Assembly: GCA_019801415.1 (NCBI GenBank) | Contig: JAHVJD010000006.1 | Location: forward strand, 186,001 to 250,000 | Direction of reading: 5' to 3' | Origin: Nocardioides marinus | GTDB taxonomy: Bacteria; Pseudomonadota; Alphaproteobacteria; Rhodobacterales; Rhodobacteraceae | Length of the DNA: 64,000 bases | Shown here: positions 35,077-44,437 of the stretch, piece by piece | Numbering within the stretch: position 1 is the first letter of the stretch | Layout of the letters: the number at the start of each line of letters is the position of its first letter | Program-made: the position numbers and the translations under genes | The notes under the pieces: generated by a model | Told to the model about the DNA's origin: nothing | What the model saw: the letters and a program-made list of their open reading frames with translations, nothing else | The model's database searches: none

Positions 35077-36231
35077 TCAATCGAGTTCACCAAATATGGT
35101 TGCGAAGATCTTGTCACGGCCCAGCTCCGGTCTGGGCGGATAGATCCACTGGGTGTTGATCTGGGTCTTCATAGCAGCGCCCTCGACGCGGGTCTTGATG
35201 ACTTCCCGGTCCCATCCGTTGGTGAACACCGCGCCATAAGGGCCGAGCGCGAGACAGGTCGCGTAAAAGGGTTGGCTATAGGCCGATGTTGCTTTGCCCA
35301 GCATGTCCAGAACCGCGTTCTTTCCAGCGGCAAGCCCCATGGGTATTGCATGCTGGCACGACATCAGCGTGTGATGGTCAGCATCGGCTTGGGCAAGCGC
35401 TACATCCCCCGCGGCAAAGATCGTCGGCACGCTGCTGACGCGCAGGTCGGCATCTACGGGCACGCGGCCATCCTGCGGGCAGTGGTTCGGCAAGAGCTGG
35501 GTCAAAGGAGAGGCGCGAAAGCCGGTCGCGAAAATCAGCGTCCGGGTTTCGATTTCTTCTCCCGTGGACAGCTGAACATGCCGTTCCGATACGGAGGCAA
35601 CTGAGGTTTCCCCTTTGAACTGGATATCATTTTCCCGCAGCGCCCGGTGAACTTCCGCCTCCAATGCGTCACCCAGACCAGCACCTGGTAGCTTGTTTCG
35701 ATCAATCAACAGAACCCGAAATGCCCGGCCCAAACGGGAACGAAGTGCCAAAGCCACTTCGAGGCCGGTAAAGCTCGCTCCGACAGTCAGGATGGTACCT
35801 GCGCCGGTATCATTTACATCCAAGGTACCAAGATGACGATCCAGCCTTTGCGTGCTGTCATGCGTGTCCACGACAAAGCCAAACTCTTCTGCGCCTGGGA
35901 TCGGGGGCAGATGGGCTTGGCTGCCTGTCGCAAGGATCAACCTGTTATGATGGAGCGTTTCAGACGTGCCAAGACGTACGGTCGAAGGGCTGATGCCACT
36001 GATCTCCCCAAGTGTCAGCTCGATACCGATCTCGTCAAACAAGGGCCTCATCGGTACGAGCATCTCGGGTGTCGCCCCTTCGTATAGTCGTGGACGAATG
36101 CTCAGCTGATCTGTGTTCGATACGAGCCGGATTGATAGGTCCGTTGCGCCTTCTTGTTGGCGCGTTGCGGCGGCGGCCATGGCGGCCCAAACCCCGGCAA
36201 ACCCTCCGCCTGCAATCAGTAGTTCTGTCAT
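35077..36231 (-). CDS. NAD(P)/FAD-dependent oxidoreductase (NDH-2-like)
   Basis: About 384 residues. N-terminal FAD dinucleotide site AGGGFAGVWAAMAAA (7-21), a second Rossmann site TVGASFTGLEVALALRSRLG near 175, the ILATGSQAHLPPIPG hinge, and the FAD-binding FAAGDVALAQADA near 305. The fold is that of type II NADH dehydrogenases and ferredoxin reductases. There is no C-terminal amphipathic membrane anchor visible and no CXXC, so it is not a typical sulfide:quinone oxidoreductase. ATG 36231 is chosen; an upstream extension in frame would cross the promoter region and the LysR gene. It is divergent from a LysR gene that probably controls it. Confidence 0.85.
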   Translation of the reverse strand: MTELLIAGGGFAGVWAAMAAAATRQQEGATDLSIRLVSNTDQLSIRPRLYEGATPEMLVPMRPLFDEIGIELTLGEISGISPSTVRLGTSETLHHNRLILATGSQAHLPPIPGAEEFGFVVDTHDSTQRLDRHLGTLDVNDTGAGTILTVGASFTGLEVALALRSRLGRAFRVLLIDRNKLPGAGLGDALEAEVHRALRENDIQFKGETSVASVSERHVQLSTGEEIETRTLIFATGFRASPLTQLLPNHCPQDGRVPVDADLRVSSVPTIFAAGDVALAQADADHHTLMSCQHAIPMGLAAGKNAVLDMLGKATSAYSQPFYATCLALGPYGAVFTNGWDREVIKTRVEGAAMKTQINTQWIYPPRPELGRDKIFATIFGELD

Positions 36232-36332
36232 GATATGTTCTCGTGAATGTTGCTTCGGTAAGGGCTTTACGCTTCGCGGACTTGCGAATAAATCGAAGTT
36301 TGTGAGTATTTGATTCCTGAAAATGAGAACGC

Positions 36333-37220
36333 ATGATTGACTGGGAAGCCTACCGACTTGTCCTGAGTATCGCCCGGTGCGGTCGCATGTCCGAAGCGGG
36401 CAGGGAGCTGGGCGTGACTCAGTCCACGATGTTCCGGCGCCTAGCGGACCTGGAGGCGAAGTTGGGCCGCCCGTTGTTTCATCGGGACCAGGGAGCCTAC
36501 AGGCCGAATGAGGATGGGCTGCGCCTCGTGGCGGCCGCTGAAAACATGGAGCAGAACGCCTCCGAAGCACTGCGACAGGTGACGGGACTGGATCAGAAGT
36601 TGAGGGGGAGAGTGACGATCGCGGCGAGCGAGGTGCTGGCTTCATTCTTCCTGGCACGTCATGTCGCAGCGATCGGGCAGGCGCATAAGGGGCTAGAGGT
36701 CAGCCTGCTCGCGGGCAATCAGACGCTGAGCCTGGCAAGCCTTGAAGCCGATATTGCGATACGTCCGCAGCGTCCGAACGATGGCGCCCTTTTTGGTCGC
36801 AAGCTGGCGACGATACGCTGGGCCGTTTACGCGCCTGAAGGGACGGCGGATCTTGCAAGCGACATGCCCGCTGGCAGGATCGGTTTCCTGGGTGACACCT
36901 TTGTAGAACGTATCGTCAGGTCGCAAAATGCGCATGCACCGGATCGGGCCGCGCAGTTTTTCTCCAACAGCTTGGTATTGAGCGCGAGCCTTGCCGCGAG
37001 CACCAAATCAGAGGCGTTTCTTCCCGTCATACTGGGGGAGCAATGGCCGGGCCTCGTACGCCAATCCGATCCGATCACCCACGACTTCAGCGAACTCTGG
37101 ATCGTATGCCACAACGACATGCGAAAGAATGCAAAGGTTCGCGTGGTCTTTGATGCTCTCATCGAGGCCGCACGTGCGGACCGCGCATTGTTTGAAGGGA
37201 CACCGTCCGCGTCCCAATGA
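36333..37220 (+). CDS. LysR-family transcriptional regulator
   Basis: A 295-residue protein. The winged helix-turn-helix (MIDWEAYRLVLSIARCGRMSEAGRELGVTQSTMFRRLADLEAKLG) is at residues 1-62 and an effector-binding domain follows with DIAIRPQRP near 150. It starts 101 bases from the divergent oxidoreductase start and probably regulates it. Inverted GTTCTC (36237) and GAGAAC (about 36325) elements flank the shared promoter region. A 10-bp palindromic stem with no T-run follows the stop (37229-37260). Confidence 0.9.
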   Translation: MIDWEAYRLVLSIARCGRMSEAGRELGVTQSTMFRRLADLEAKLGRPLFHRDQGAYRPNEDGLRLVAAAENMEQNASEALRQVTGLDQKLRGRVTIAASEVLASFFLARHVAAIGQAHKGLEVSLLAGNQTLSLASLEADIAIRPQRPNDGALFGRKLATIRWAVYAPEGTADLASDMPAGRIGFLGDTFVERIVRSQNAHAPDRAAQFFSNSLVLSASLAASTKSEAFLPVILGEQWPGLVRQSDPITHDFSELWIVCHNDMRKNAKVRVVFDALIEAARADRALFEGTPSASQ

Positions 37221-37228
37221 AGGCATCC

Positions 37229-37260
37229 CATCAAGCGCGATTGCGTCGCTGCGCTTGATG
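37229..37260. terminator. Stem-loop after the LysR gene
   Basis: CATCAAGCGC (37229-37238) and GCGCTTGATG (37251-37260) form a perfect 10-bp stem with a 12-base loop, 8 bases past the LysR stop. No T-run follows, so factor-independent termination is uncertain. Confidence 0.4.
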
Positions 37261-37346
37261 AGACTGTCGCGGCTGCAGCCCGGGTTTCCGACCGAAAAAA
37301 GTGAACTTTTTGAAAAGGGTATCCGGACCTCGATTAATGCAACTAG

Positions 37347-38063
37347 CTACCCGACGGCTTTGGACTGGTTGACGCGCTTCGATAGTTCCTTGTGGCTCTC
37401 AACCCGTTCCGAGTAGCGGTCAGTGAGGTGATCCTTGATGTCGCGGGTGAGCAGGGTGAATTTGACGAGCTCCTCCATCACATCGACGATCCGGTTGTAA
37501 TAGGGTGAAGCCTTCATACGCCCGTTTTCGTCGAATTCGTCCCAGGCTTTGGCAACAGAAGACTGGTTGGGAATCGTCAACAGGCGCATCCACCGCCCGA
37601 GAATGCGCAGCTGGTTCACGGTGTTGAAGCTTTGCGAGCCGCCGCAGACCTGCATCACGGCTAGCGTCTTGCCCTGTGTCGGCCGTACTCCTCCCAGACT
37701 GAGAGGGATCCAGTCGATCTGCGCCTTCATGATGCCGGTCATGGCCCCGTGGCGCTCGGGCGAGGACCAGACCATGCCTTCGCACCAGTTCACAAGATCC
37801 CGCAGTTCGGTGACCTTGGGGTGATCCGCTTCACAGCTGTCCGGCAAGGGCAGGCCACGTGGATCGAAAATGCGGACCTCCGCGCCGAGGTGTTGCAGGA
37901 CGCGCGCCGCCTCTTCGGTGGCAAAGCGGGAGAAGCTACGCGCCCGCAGCGAGCCATATAGCATCAGAATTCGGGGTGCGTGCTGGCTGCGTGTTGCAGG
38001 AAACAGCGCGGCCGAGTCGATGCTGGCAAGTCTGGTGCTGTCCAGTTGGGGGGTATCGGTCAA
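37347..38063 (-). CDS. arsH: ArsH NADPH-dependent FMN reductase
   Basis: A 238-residue flavodoxin-like enzyme. The FMN phosphate loop is [14 protein letters not shown] near residue 35; [24 protein letters not shown] near 95 and [23 protein letters not shown] near 140 are ArsH hallmarks. ArsH oxidises trivalent organoarsenicals or acts as a flavin/quinone reductase. Its start overlaps the arsC stop by 4 bases, in an acr3-arsC-arsH operon read on the minus strand. Confidence 0.93.
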   Translation of the reverse strand: MTDTPQLDSTRLASIDSAALFPATRSQHAPRILMLYGSLRARSFSRFATEEAARVLQHLGAEVRIFDPRGLPLPDSCEADHPKVTELRDLVNWCEGMVWSSPERHGAMTGIMKAQIDWIPLSLGGVRPTQGKTLAVMQVCGGSQSFNTVNQLRILGRWMRLLTIPNQSSVAKAWDEFDENGRMKASPYYNRIVDVMEELVKFTLLTRDIKDHLTDRYSERVESHKELSKRVNQSKAVG

Positions 38064-38476
38064 ATGCGGTCTCCATTTTTATTTATTACCATCTGGCCGT
38101 CTTCCTTGTAGACCGGCCCCGTGGGGAGAGTGTCGAGGAGGTCGAACACCTGCTCGGACGGGCGGCAGAGGCGGACGCCCTTTGCGGTGCAGACAATCGG
38201 GCGGTTGACCAGGATCGGGTGCGCCAACATCGCATCAAGGATGCGGTCGTCCGTGACGCCGGGCTCCAACAGGCCCAATTCCAGCGCGGGCGATTTCGTT
38301 TCGCGGAGTGCCTCCCGCGGTGTAAGCCCGGCCGCCGCGAACAGCGCCAGCAGCTGTGGGCGGGTCCAACCTTCGTCCAAGTAATTGACGACCACCGGCT
38401 CGACGCCGCTGGCACGGATAAAGGCCAGCACGTTGCGCGAGGTGCCGCAGTCGGGATTGTGGTGCATGACGATCAT
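38060..38476 (-). CDS. arsC: Glutaredoxin-coupled arsenate reductase
   Basis: A 138-residue ArsC of the Spx/ArsC fold. The catalytic cysteine is in [11 protein letters not shown] near residue 10; the basic trio for arsenate binding is represented by R in TSRN, by RETK around residue 59 and by R in LVNRPIV near 92. It reduces As(V) to As(III) with glutathione and glutaredoxin, feeding the ACR3 exporter encoded just upstream in the operon (3-base gap). Confidence 0.93.
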   Translation of the reverse strand: MIVMHHNPDCGTSRNVLAFIRASGVEPVVVNYLDEGWTRPQLLALFAAAGLTPREALRETKSPALELGLLEPGVTDDRILDAMLAHPILVNRPIVCTAKGVRLCRPSEQVFDLLDTLPTGPVYKEDGQMVINKNGDRI

Positions 38477-38479
38477 CGG

Positions 38480-39532
38480 TCAGCCCTTCGGGAAACGACT
38501 GCGGGTTCGATTGGCAATGGCCACAAGCGACAGCATGACGGGCACTTCGACGAGCACACCGACCACGGTCGCCAGCGCCGCCCCCGAATTCAGTCCGAAG
38601 AGGCTGATGGCGACGGCCACGGCCAGTTCGAAGAAGTTCGAGGTGCCGATCATCGCGCAAGGCGCGGCAATCTTGTGCGGAACGCGCAGCGCATAGGCAG
38701 CCCCGTAAGCGAGGGCAAAAATGCCGTAGGACTGGATCAGGATTGGTATGGCAATCAGCAAGATGACGCCGGGGTGGGAGAGAATGGTCTCGCCCTGCAG
38801 GCCGAACAGGATGGCAACCGTGGCGATGAGCCCGGTCATGGACAGCGGTTTGATCCGCGCTGTGAAGGCGTCGATGGCACCCTGCGATCCCAGCACACGG
38901 CGGGTTATCAGCCCGGCCACCAATGGCAGAACGACATAAAGCAGCGTGGCCAGAAGCAGTGTGTCCCAAGGCACGACCACGTCTGTCACCCCCAGCAACA
39001 GGGCGACGATAGGGGCAAAGGCCACCACCATGATGAGGTCGTTCACTGAGACTTGCACCAAAGTGTAAGTGGCGTCGCCACGGGTCAGCTGCGACCAGAC
39101 AAACACCATGGCGGTACAGGGTGCTGCGCCCAGAAGGATCAGCCCTGCAATATACTGTGCGGCGTCTTCCGGCGCGATCCATGGTGCAAAGACATGGTCA
39201 AAGAAGACCACCGCGAGCAGCGCCATGGTGAAGGGCTTGACCAGCCAGTTCACCACCAGGGTGACGAGCAGCCCCTTGGGCTGCTTGGCCACGCCGGCAA
39301 CCGCGCCGAAATCGACACTGACCATCATCGGATAGACCATCGCCCAGATCAGCACAGCAACCACTAGGTTGATCGATGCAACCTCGGCCGCAGCGACCGC
39401 ATTGACGAGGCCCGGCGCAAGCGCGCCGACGGCAATCCCGGCAGCCATCGCCAAGGCGACCCACAGGGTCAGCAGCCCTTCAAAGCGGCCCATCCTGGCG
39501 TCCTCGGGAGGGTGTACGGAGGTATCGGCCAT
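38480..39532 (-). CDS. acr3: ACR3-family arsenite efflux permease
   Basis: About 350 residues with ten predicted helices. The ACR3 core [15 protein letters not shown] (with the essential Cys) lies near residue 135 and a [33 protein letters not shown] block near 285 carries the second conserved region. It extrudes As(III) by proton antiport. GGAG 6 bases before ATG 39532 (MADTSV) decides the start over in-frame upstream TTG and ATG codons. First gene of the ars operon, divergent from arsR. Confidence 0.93.
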   Translation of the reverse strand: MADTSVHPPEDARMGRFEGLLTLWVALAMAAGIAVGALAPGLVNAVAAAEVASINLVVAVLIWAMVYPMMVSVDFGAVAGVAKQPKGLLVTLVVNWLVKPFTMALLAVVFFDHVFAPWIAPEDAAQYIAGLILLGAAPCTAMVFVWSQLTRGDATYTLVQVSVNDLIMVVAFAPIVALLLGVTDVVVPWDTLLLATLLYVVLPLVAGLITRRVLGSQGAIDAFTARIKPLSMTGLIATVAILFGLQGETILSHPGVILLIAIPILIQSYGIFALAYGAAYALRVPHKIAAPCAMIGTSNFFELAVAVAISLFGLNSGAALATVVGVLVEVPVMLSLVAIANRTRSRFPKG

Positions 39533-39556
39533 TCTGTTCTCCATAATCAATCTTTC

Positions 39557-39640
39557 ATTTCGCGTATTCTCGAATTGATGTCCGAATTACGGCTGCTGCC
39601 AGTGCTTGTCAATACTCCTTATTTCGCGTAATTGCGTAAT
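39557..39640. promoter_or_regulatory. ars divergent promoter and candidate ArsR operator
   Basis: The 108-base gap between acr3 and arsR contains two copies of ATTTCGCGTA (39557-39566 and 39621-39630), the second running into a further TTGCGTAATATG; on the minus strand this reads as tandem TTACGC units. ArsR-type repressors bind such AT/GC-mixed repeats, so this is the likely operator. The match is visual only. Confidence 0.45.
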
Positions 39641-39979
39641 ATGAAGCAGCCTCTCGACAATAGCGCCCCGGCTATCGACGCATTTAGTGCCCTCGCACAT
39701 GAAGCGCGGCTGGAGATTTTTCGGCTTCTGGTCCAGCGTGGGCCCGAGGGCACGCCCGCGATGGAGGTGGGCCGTCTGCTGGATCTGAAACCGTCGACGG
39801 TATCCGGGCACCTCGCCACATTGAAGCGGGCCGGGCTGGTCACAGCGGAGCGGCAGCACCGCGAGGTGCTCTACGCGCCGAACTTCGATACCGTGAATGG
39901 CGTGGTGCGTTTCCTGCTGCAGGATTGCTGCGGCGGTGACGCCGCAGCCTGTGCCGGGGTTGTCATCCCGGTGAAATAG
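39641..39979 (+). CDS. arsR: ArsR-family metalloregulator
   Basis: About 112 residues: an N-terminal ALAHEARLEIFRLLVQRGP helix, the winged helix-turn-helix (VGRLLDLKPSTVSGHLATLKRAGLV) and a C-terminal tail with adjacent cysteines, DCCGGDAAAC, the expected As(III) site of C-terminal-type ArsR proteins. ATG 39641 is preferred to the TTG at 39632. It is divergent from acr3-arsC-arsH and should derepress that operon on arsenite binding. Confidence 0.92.
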   Translation: MKQPLDNSAPAIDAFSALAHEARLEIFRLLVQRGPEGTPAMEVGRLLDLKPSTVSGHLATLKRAGLVTAERQHREVLYAPNFDTVNGVVRFLLQDCCGGDAAACAGVVIPVK

Positions 39980-40009
39980 GCCCCGCCGTGTCCGGCGAGG
40001 CCCTTGGCA

Positions 40010-40837
40010 TCAGTCGTCCCAGGCGGGCGCAAGTGTATCAGGCGAGACAATCCGCCCATCGGGTCTTGCCAGCGCGTCGATGCGCGCAATTTCATCAGCG
40101 CTCAAGTTGATCTCCGCAGCGGCCAGATTGCCTGCCAGACGCTCCGCTTTGGCGGTCTTGGGCAGAGCGATAACGCCGGGTTTTGACAGCAGCCAGGCAA
40201 CGGCGATCGCGGCCGCGCAGGTGCCATGGGTCTCGGCGATCTCGCGGATTGTAGGGTCCTGCATGACCTGTCCCTGCGCCAGCGGTGCATAGGCTTCCAG
40301 CGGCAGACCGACCTCATCCATGTAAGTGCGCAGCTTGCGCTGGTCGATGAAGGGGTGCAACTCCACCTGGTTGGTCGCCAGCGGCGCCTTCAGGATCTGG
40401 GCGGCCTCCCTCAGCATCGGCACGGTGAAGTTCGATACGCCACCAAAGCGCACCTTGCCTTCGCTGATCAACTGATCCAGCACCGGGAGCGTCTCGGACA
40501 GCGGCACGTCCTTGGACGGCCAATGCAGGAGCAGAAGATCGATGTAGTCAGTCCCGAGCGCCCTGAGACTGGCCTCCGTTGCCTTGCGGAAGCTGTCGGC
40601 GGCGAAGTCGCGTGGCAGGATCTTGGTGGTGAGGAAAATCTGGTCCCGCGGTGTTGCAGAGGCACGGATGCCCTCGCCGACTTCGGCTTCGTTCTCATAG
40701 GCCTGTGCGGTGTCGATGTGGCGATACCCTTCGGCGAGTGCGGCCATGGTGATCTCGCGCGCCTCACCTTCCTGCATCTTGAAGGTGCCAAGGCCAAGAT
40801 TTGGAATGGCTGCGGGGCCAATGTTCTTGATGGTCAT
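40010..40837 (-). CDS. Aldo/keto reductase (DkgB-like)
   Basis: A 275-residue TIM-barrel reductase. Family tetrad: Asp in HIDTAQAYENEAEVG (Asp and Tyr near 41-46), Lys in FLTTKILP near 72, His in LLLHWPS near 104. NADPH-binding signature ALPKTAKAERLAGN near 230. Members reduce diketogluconate, methylglyoxal and other aldehydes. It lies next to an MFS gene on the same strand, 19 bases apart, and they may be co-transcribed. Adjacent to but probably not part of the ars locus. Confidence 0.9.
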   Translation of the reverse strand: MTIKNIGPAAIPNLGLGTFKMQEGEAREITMAALAEGYRHIDTAQAYENEAEVGEGIRASATPRDQIFLTTKILPRDFAADSFRKATEASLRALGTDYIDLLLLHWPSKDVPLSETLPVLDQLISEGKVRFGGVSNFTVPMLREAAQILKAPLATNQVELHPFIDQRKLRTYMDEVGLPLEAYAPLAQGQVMQDPTIREIAETHGTCAAAIAVAWLLSKPGVIALPKTAKAERLAGNLAAAEINLSADEIARIDALARPDGRIVSPDTLAPAWDD

Positions 40838-40856
40838 GGTCTGTTTCCTCTTTCTA

Positions 40857-42044
40857 TTATTCTGCGGCGAAGGGGCGGCCGGATACGGTGGATTTGTCCA
40901 GTCGGCCGGACAGGCGGGTCAGGACAATACCAGCGGCGACGACAAGCGCACCCGCATAAGGAGCGGCGGCAAGGCCCATGGTCTCGACGATCAATCCCCC
41001 GGACCAGGCACCCAGCGCAATACCAAGATTGAAGGCACCGATGTTCAGGCCGGAGGCCACGTCGACTGCATCCGGCGCCACCTCACGGGCGATTTGCACC
41101 ACATAGACCTGTAGTGGGGGCACATTTGCAAAGGCAAAGCCACCCCATACGGCGATCACTGCGATGGTCGCGATCGGCGAGGACAGTACGAGACCGAGCG
41201 CCAGCAGAACTGCGGAGAGGCCAACGAAGATCACCGTGAGGGCAGGAACCGCGCCCATGCGATCAGCCAGCCAGCCGCCAACGATATTACCAACCGCAAC
41301 AGAAGCTCCGTACAGCAAGATGATCAAGCTCACGGCACCGGTTCCGAAACCGGTGACATCGGTCAGCATCGGCGCAAGATAGGTGAAGGCGATGAAATTG
41401 CCGCCGTAGCCGACGGCGGTGATCAGGTAGACCAACAGCAGCCGTGGAGAGACCAGCACGCGGGCCTGGTCACGCAGCCCGGGGGCGCTGCCCTGGCGCA
41501 GGTTCGTCGGCACCAGCACGGCGGACGCGACAAGCCCGATCAGACCCAGCGCTACGACGCCGAGGAACGTCGCCTGCCACCCCCAGGTCTGACCGATCCA
41601 GGTCCCCAGTGGCACGCCGGTCACCAGAGCGACCGTCAGGCCAAGGAAAACCAGTGCAATGGCGGAACTCTCCTTGTCGCGGCTCACCAGATTGGTGGCG
41701 ATGGTCGAGGCGATCGCGAAGAACACGCCATGCGCCAACCCGGTGATGAAGCGCGCCGAAATGAGACTGCCGTATCCGGGCGCAAAGGCTGCAAAGCCAT
41801 TGCCCGCAATGAACAACAGCAACAAGGACAACAACAGTGTCTTGCGTGGCATCCCGCCTGTCAGCGCGGTCAGAACCGGCGCGCCGATGGTCACGCCAAG
41901 CGCATAGAGACTGACCAAAAGGCCGGCGGAAGGCAGGCTGACCCCAAGGTCAGCGGCTATTGTCGGGATAAGGCCGACGATCACGAACTCGGTCGTGCCG
42001 ACGGCAAAAGCGCTGATCGTCAGCGCCCAAAGTGCAAGTGGCAT
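40857..42044 (-). CDS. MFS transporter, drug/sugar efflux type (DHA1)
   Basis: About 395 residues with twelve predicted helices. Motif A analogue LYALGVTIGAPVLTALTGGMPRK is near residue 55 and GLAHGVFFAIASTIATN near 105. The second half has WLADRMGAVPALTVI. It belongs to the arabinose-efflux/chloramphenicol-resistance-like group of MFS proteins with unknown substrate. ATG 42044 (MPLALWAL) is a better start than the upstream in-frame ATG at 42083. It is divergent from a LysR gene that probably regulates it and the aldo/keto reductase. Confidence 0.9.
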   Translation of the reverse strand: MPLALWALTISAFAVGTTEFVIVGLIPTIAADLGVSLPSAGLLVSLYALGVTIGAPVLTALTGGMPRKTLLLSLLLLFIAGNGFAAFAPGYGSLISARFITGLAHGVFFAIASTIATNLVSRDKESSAIALVFLGLTVALVTGVPLGTWIGQTWGWQATFLGVVALGLIGLVASAVLVPTNLRQGSAPGLRDQARVLVSPRLLLVYLITAVGYGGNFIAFTYLAPMLTDVTGFGTGAVSLIILLYGASVAVGNIVGGWLADRMGAVPALTVIFVGLSAVLLALGLVLSSPIATIAVIAVWGGFAFANVPPLQVYVVQIAREVAPDAVDVASGLNIGAFNLGIALGAWSGGLIVETMGLAAAPYAGALVVAAGIVLTRLSGRLDKSTVSGRPFAAE

Positions 42045-42134
42045 GGGGAAAACTCCAGTATTGCTTTCCCTGCCCAAATGCACTTGCTAGACTTTTGCGT
42101 GAATAGTCAGATTTGCAAAGGGCCTTTGCGTTTC

Positions 42135-43016
42135 ATGCACGAATTGCCTCAGACACGGGATCTGGCCGCCTTTGTCGCGGTGGTCGAAGACGGCGGCTTT
42201 GCGGAGGCGGGGCGACGGCTTGGCGTTGCGCCGTCCACGCTCTCGCGGACGGTGACACGGCTCGAGACGTTGTTGCAGGTTTCCTTGCTGAGGCGCACAA
42301 CGCGGGCGATCGAGCTGACGCCAGAAGGCCGCCAGTTGTTGCAAGCCGCGCAGGAGATTGTCAGGCAGACCGAGGTCTTGGCGGAGCTCGCCCAAAGTGG
42401 GCGCGCACCCAAGGGCCCATTGAGGGTGAACGCACCAGTGCCCTTTGTCCTGCATGTGATCGCCCCACGCCTGCACGAATTTCATGCGCGCTATCCCGAG
42501 GTGGAAATCACCCTGGACATGACGGATCGCCTTGTTGATCTCCTAGACAGCCACGCTGACGTCGTGATCCGCTTTGGGCCTCTTTCAGACAGCGATCTGC
42601 TGCAACGCAGGCTTGGCCAGACGCCCTGGAAGCTCTGCGCTGCGCCGGGCTACCTGGACCGTTGTGGTTGGCCGCAGACACCGACAGATCTCGCCGGTTT
42701 GAGCCAGGTTCGCTTTACCGCGCCAGACCATATCAATACGCTGCGATTTCGCGAGGTGGGCACCATTGAGTTGCCTGCTTCGGTGCAGGCGGCCAACGGA
42801 GAGGCGGTGCGCAGTCTTGTACTGGGGGGAATGGGGGTTGCCCGGTTCTCGGACTTCATGGTGACCGAAGACCTCGCCGCAGGGCGGTTGGTTGAGCTTT
42901 TCCCGGATCAGCTGGACGCTGCACCGCTGGACATAACTGCGCTTTATCTCACGCGCACGTCCGGCCTGCGCAGGCTTGCCGTTTTCCTGGACTGGCTCGA
43001 TGAAATACTGAGATAG
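42135..43016 (+). CDS. LysR-family transcriptional regulator
   Basis: About 293 residues. Helix-turn-helix at residues 1-65 (DLAAFVAVVEDGGFAEAGRRLGVAPSTLSRTVTRLETLLQVSLLRR) and an effector domain with DVVIRFGPL near 140 and GGMGVARFSDFM near 230. This resembles the CrgA/AaeR-like subgroup often next to reductases and exporters. The frame stays open far upstream, inside the MFS gene, but ATG 42135 gives the normal family start. Divergent from the MFS gene. Confidence 0.9.
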   Translation: MHELPQTRDLAAFVAVVEDGGFAEAGRRLGVAPSTLSRTVTRLETLLQVSLLRRTTRAIELTPEGRQLLQAAQEIVRQTEVLAELAQSGRAPKGPLRVNAPVPFVLHVIAPRLHEFHARYPEVEITLDMTDRLVDLLDSHADVVIRFGPLSDSDLLQRRLGQTPWKLCAAPGYLDRCGWPQTPTDLAGLSQVRFTAPDHINTLRFREVGTIELPASVQAANGEAVRSLVLGGMGVARFSDFMVTEDLAAGRLVELFPDQLDAAPLDITALYLTRTSGLRRLAVFLDWLDEILR

Positions 43017-43087
43017 CGAAGCAGGCAAATGTAGATCTGCCGCAGCTTGAGATCTCCCCTGAAGTCACCGCCCAGTCGATGCAGGTG

Positions 43088-44437
43088 TCAGGTGGGGAAT
43101 GACAAACGGACGGTCGTGCCCAGACTGACTGGAAGCAGCTCAACAGATCCGTTGTGGCGCTGCATCACATCCTGAACGATTGACAGGCCCAGGCCACTGC
43201 CCTCGCCACTGCGCAGCTGACCAAATCGCCGGAAAGCCGTATCTGCCTGATCTACCGGAATGCCGATCCCGTCATCCTGGACCAACAGAACCGCATCCGG
43301 CCCCTCTCGAAGCGTTCGAACCGTAATCTTGGTCATATCTGACCCGCCGTGTGTCACGGCGTTCTCTATCAGGTTCGTGATTGCCTCGCCGACCAAAACC
43401 GGATCGCCGCTGACCATCAGGGGATTGGGGGACGGGAAAAATTCAAAGTCGATGTCACATGACAGCACCGCTGGTCCCTGATCCCGGCAGATTTGCGCGG
43501 CAAGGGCGGTCAGGTCAAAGCGCTTGACGCTGCGCACGCCTTCGTAACGCAACCGTTCCAGGGACAGCAATTGGTTGGCAAGTCGCGCTGATTTGCGGGC
43601 GGCAGCGATCAGCGCCTGTTCATGCGCTTGCCGCCTCGCGGGGTCGCGCGCTTCAGGCAGCGTTTCAGCCAGCGACAGTAACGCGGAGGCCGGGTTGCGC
43701 AATTGGTGGGCCGCGTCCGAGATAAACGCCTGGTGCGCCTCGAAACTGCTGCGCACTTGCGCGAACAGCCGGTTGAGAGTGGCAACGATGCCGATCACCT
43801 CCTTTGGCACCGGGCGGCGGATCTGGCCGAGGTCGTCAGGCGATCTGCGCCGGATTGCGTCCTGCAGGTCGTTCAGCGGCCGCAGGCCAATTTGAACACC
43901 GAACCAGACGACCAGTGCCAGCGCCAGCATCAAGCCCGCCATCAGGGCGGCGGCACGCAGGGCCAGGGCGGCGGCAAAGGCGTCGCGGTCAGCGACCCGT
44001 TGCCAGACCGTGACCGCCGTTTCACCGGTGAGATTGCCAATGGTGGTCGTCTCGGACATGCGCATCACCCGCACCGGTTCACCACGGTAGTCCGCAACGA
44101 AGAACTGCGGTTCTTCGGGGCTTGTCGGGGTTTCAGCTCGCGGCGGGTAGGCGTAGCCGGTGACGTAAATCCCCCCCGGCCCGGTGACGTGGTAGAAAAT
44201 CTCGCCCCCGCCCGCGTTCGACACAAGGCGACGGGTCTGCGGTGACAGCGCGTCGCCTTCAGAAATTGCGACGTCGCGCGAGATCGCAAGCGCCGCTGCA
44301 AGGAGGCTGCGGTCGAACAGATCTTCGGAGGTCCGCTGCGCCACCTCGAAGCGCCAGATTCCAAGCACGATCGAAACCAGAAACAGTGGCGGCAGGATCA
44401 GCAGGAACAACCGAATCCGCAGTGACAGGGCTGTCAT
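43088..44437 (-). CDS. tctE: Sensor histidine kinase, TctE-like
   Basis: A 449-residue membrane kinase. Helix 1 at about residues 8-28, a periplasmic 2CSK-type domain to about 165, helix 2 (ALRAAALMAGLMLALALVVWFGVQI), a HAMP linker, phospho-His in AFISDAAHQLRNPASALLS near 245, then ATPase motifs NLIENAVTHG, DDGIGIP and GSGLGLSIV. No receiver domain. Start overlaps the response regulator stop by 4 bases. With the adjacent regulator it probably controls the divergent tripartite tricarboxylate transporter operon, as TctDE does in Salmonella. Confidence 0.9.
   Translation of the reverse strand: MTALSLRIRLFLLILPPLFLVSIVLGIWRFEVAQRTSEDLFDRSLLAAALAISRDVAISEGDALSPQTRRLVSNAGGGEIFYHVTGPGGIYVTGYAYPPRAETPTSPEEPQFFVADYRGEPVRVMRMSETTTIGNLTGETAVTVWQRVADRDAFAAALALRAAALMAGLMLALALVVWFGVQIGLRPLNDLQDAIRRRSPDDLGQIRRPVPKEVIGIVATLNRLFAQVRSSFEAHQAFISDAAHQLRNPASALLSLAETLPEARDPARRQAHEQALIAAARKSARLANQLLSLERLRYEGVRSVKRFDLTALAAQICRDQGPAVLSCDIDFEFFPSPNPLMVSGDPVLVGEAITNLIENAVTHGGSDMTKITVRTLREGPDAVLLVQDDGIGIPVDQADTAFRRFGQLRSGEGSGLGLSIVQDVMQRHNGSVELLPVSLGTTVRLSFPT

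Noticed and set aside
35077-36231. Oxidoreductase as sulfide:quinone oxidoreductase serving the Blh module
   Set aside because: Redox cysteines expected of SQR are not evident and NDH-2-like features dominate; it also lies under its own LysR gene.
39641-39979. ArsR protein as the missing BigR-type repressor of the Blh genes
   Set aside because: It is divergent from acr3-arsC-arsH and has a C-terminal CC pair suited to arsenic; the Blh genes are 5 kb away.
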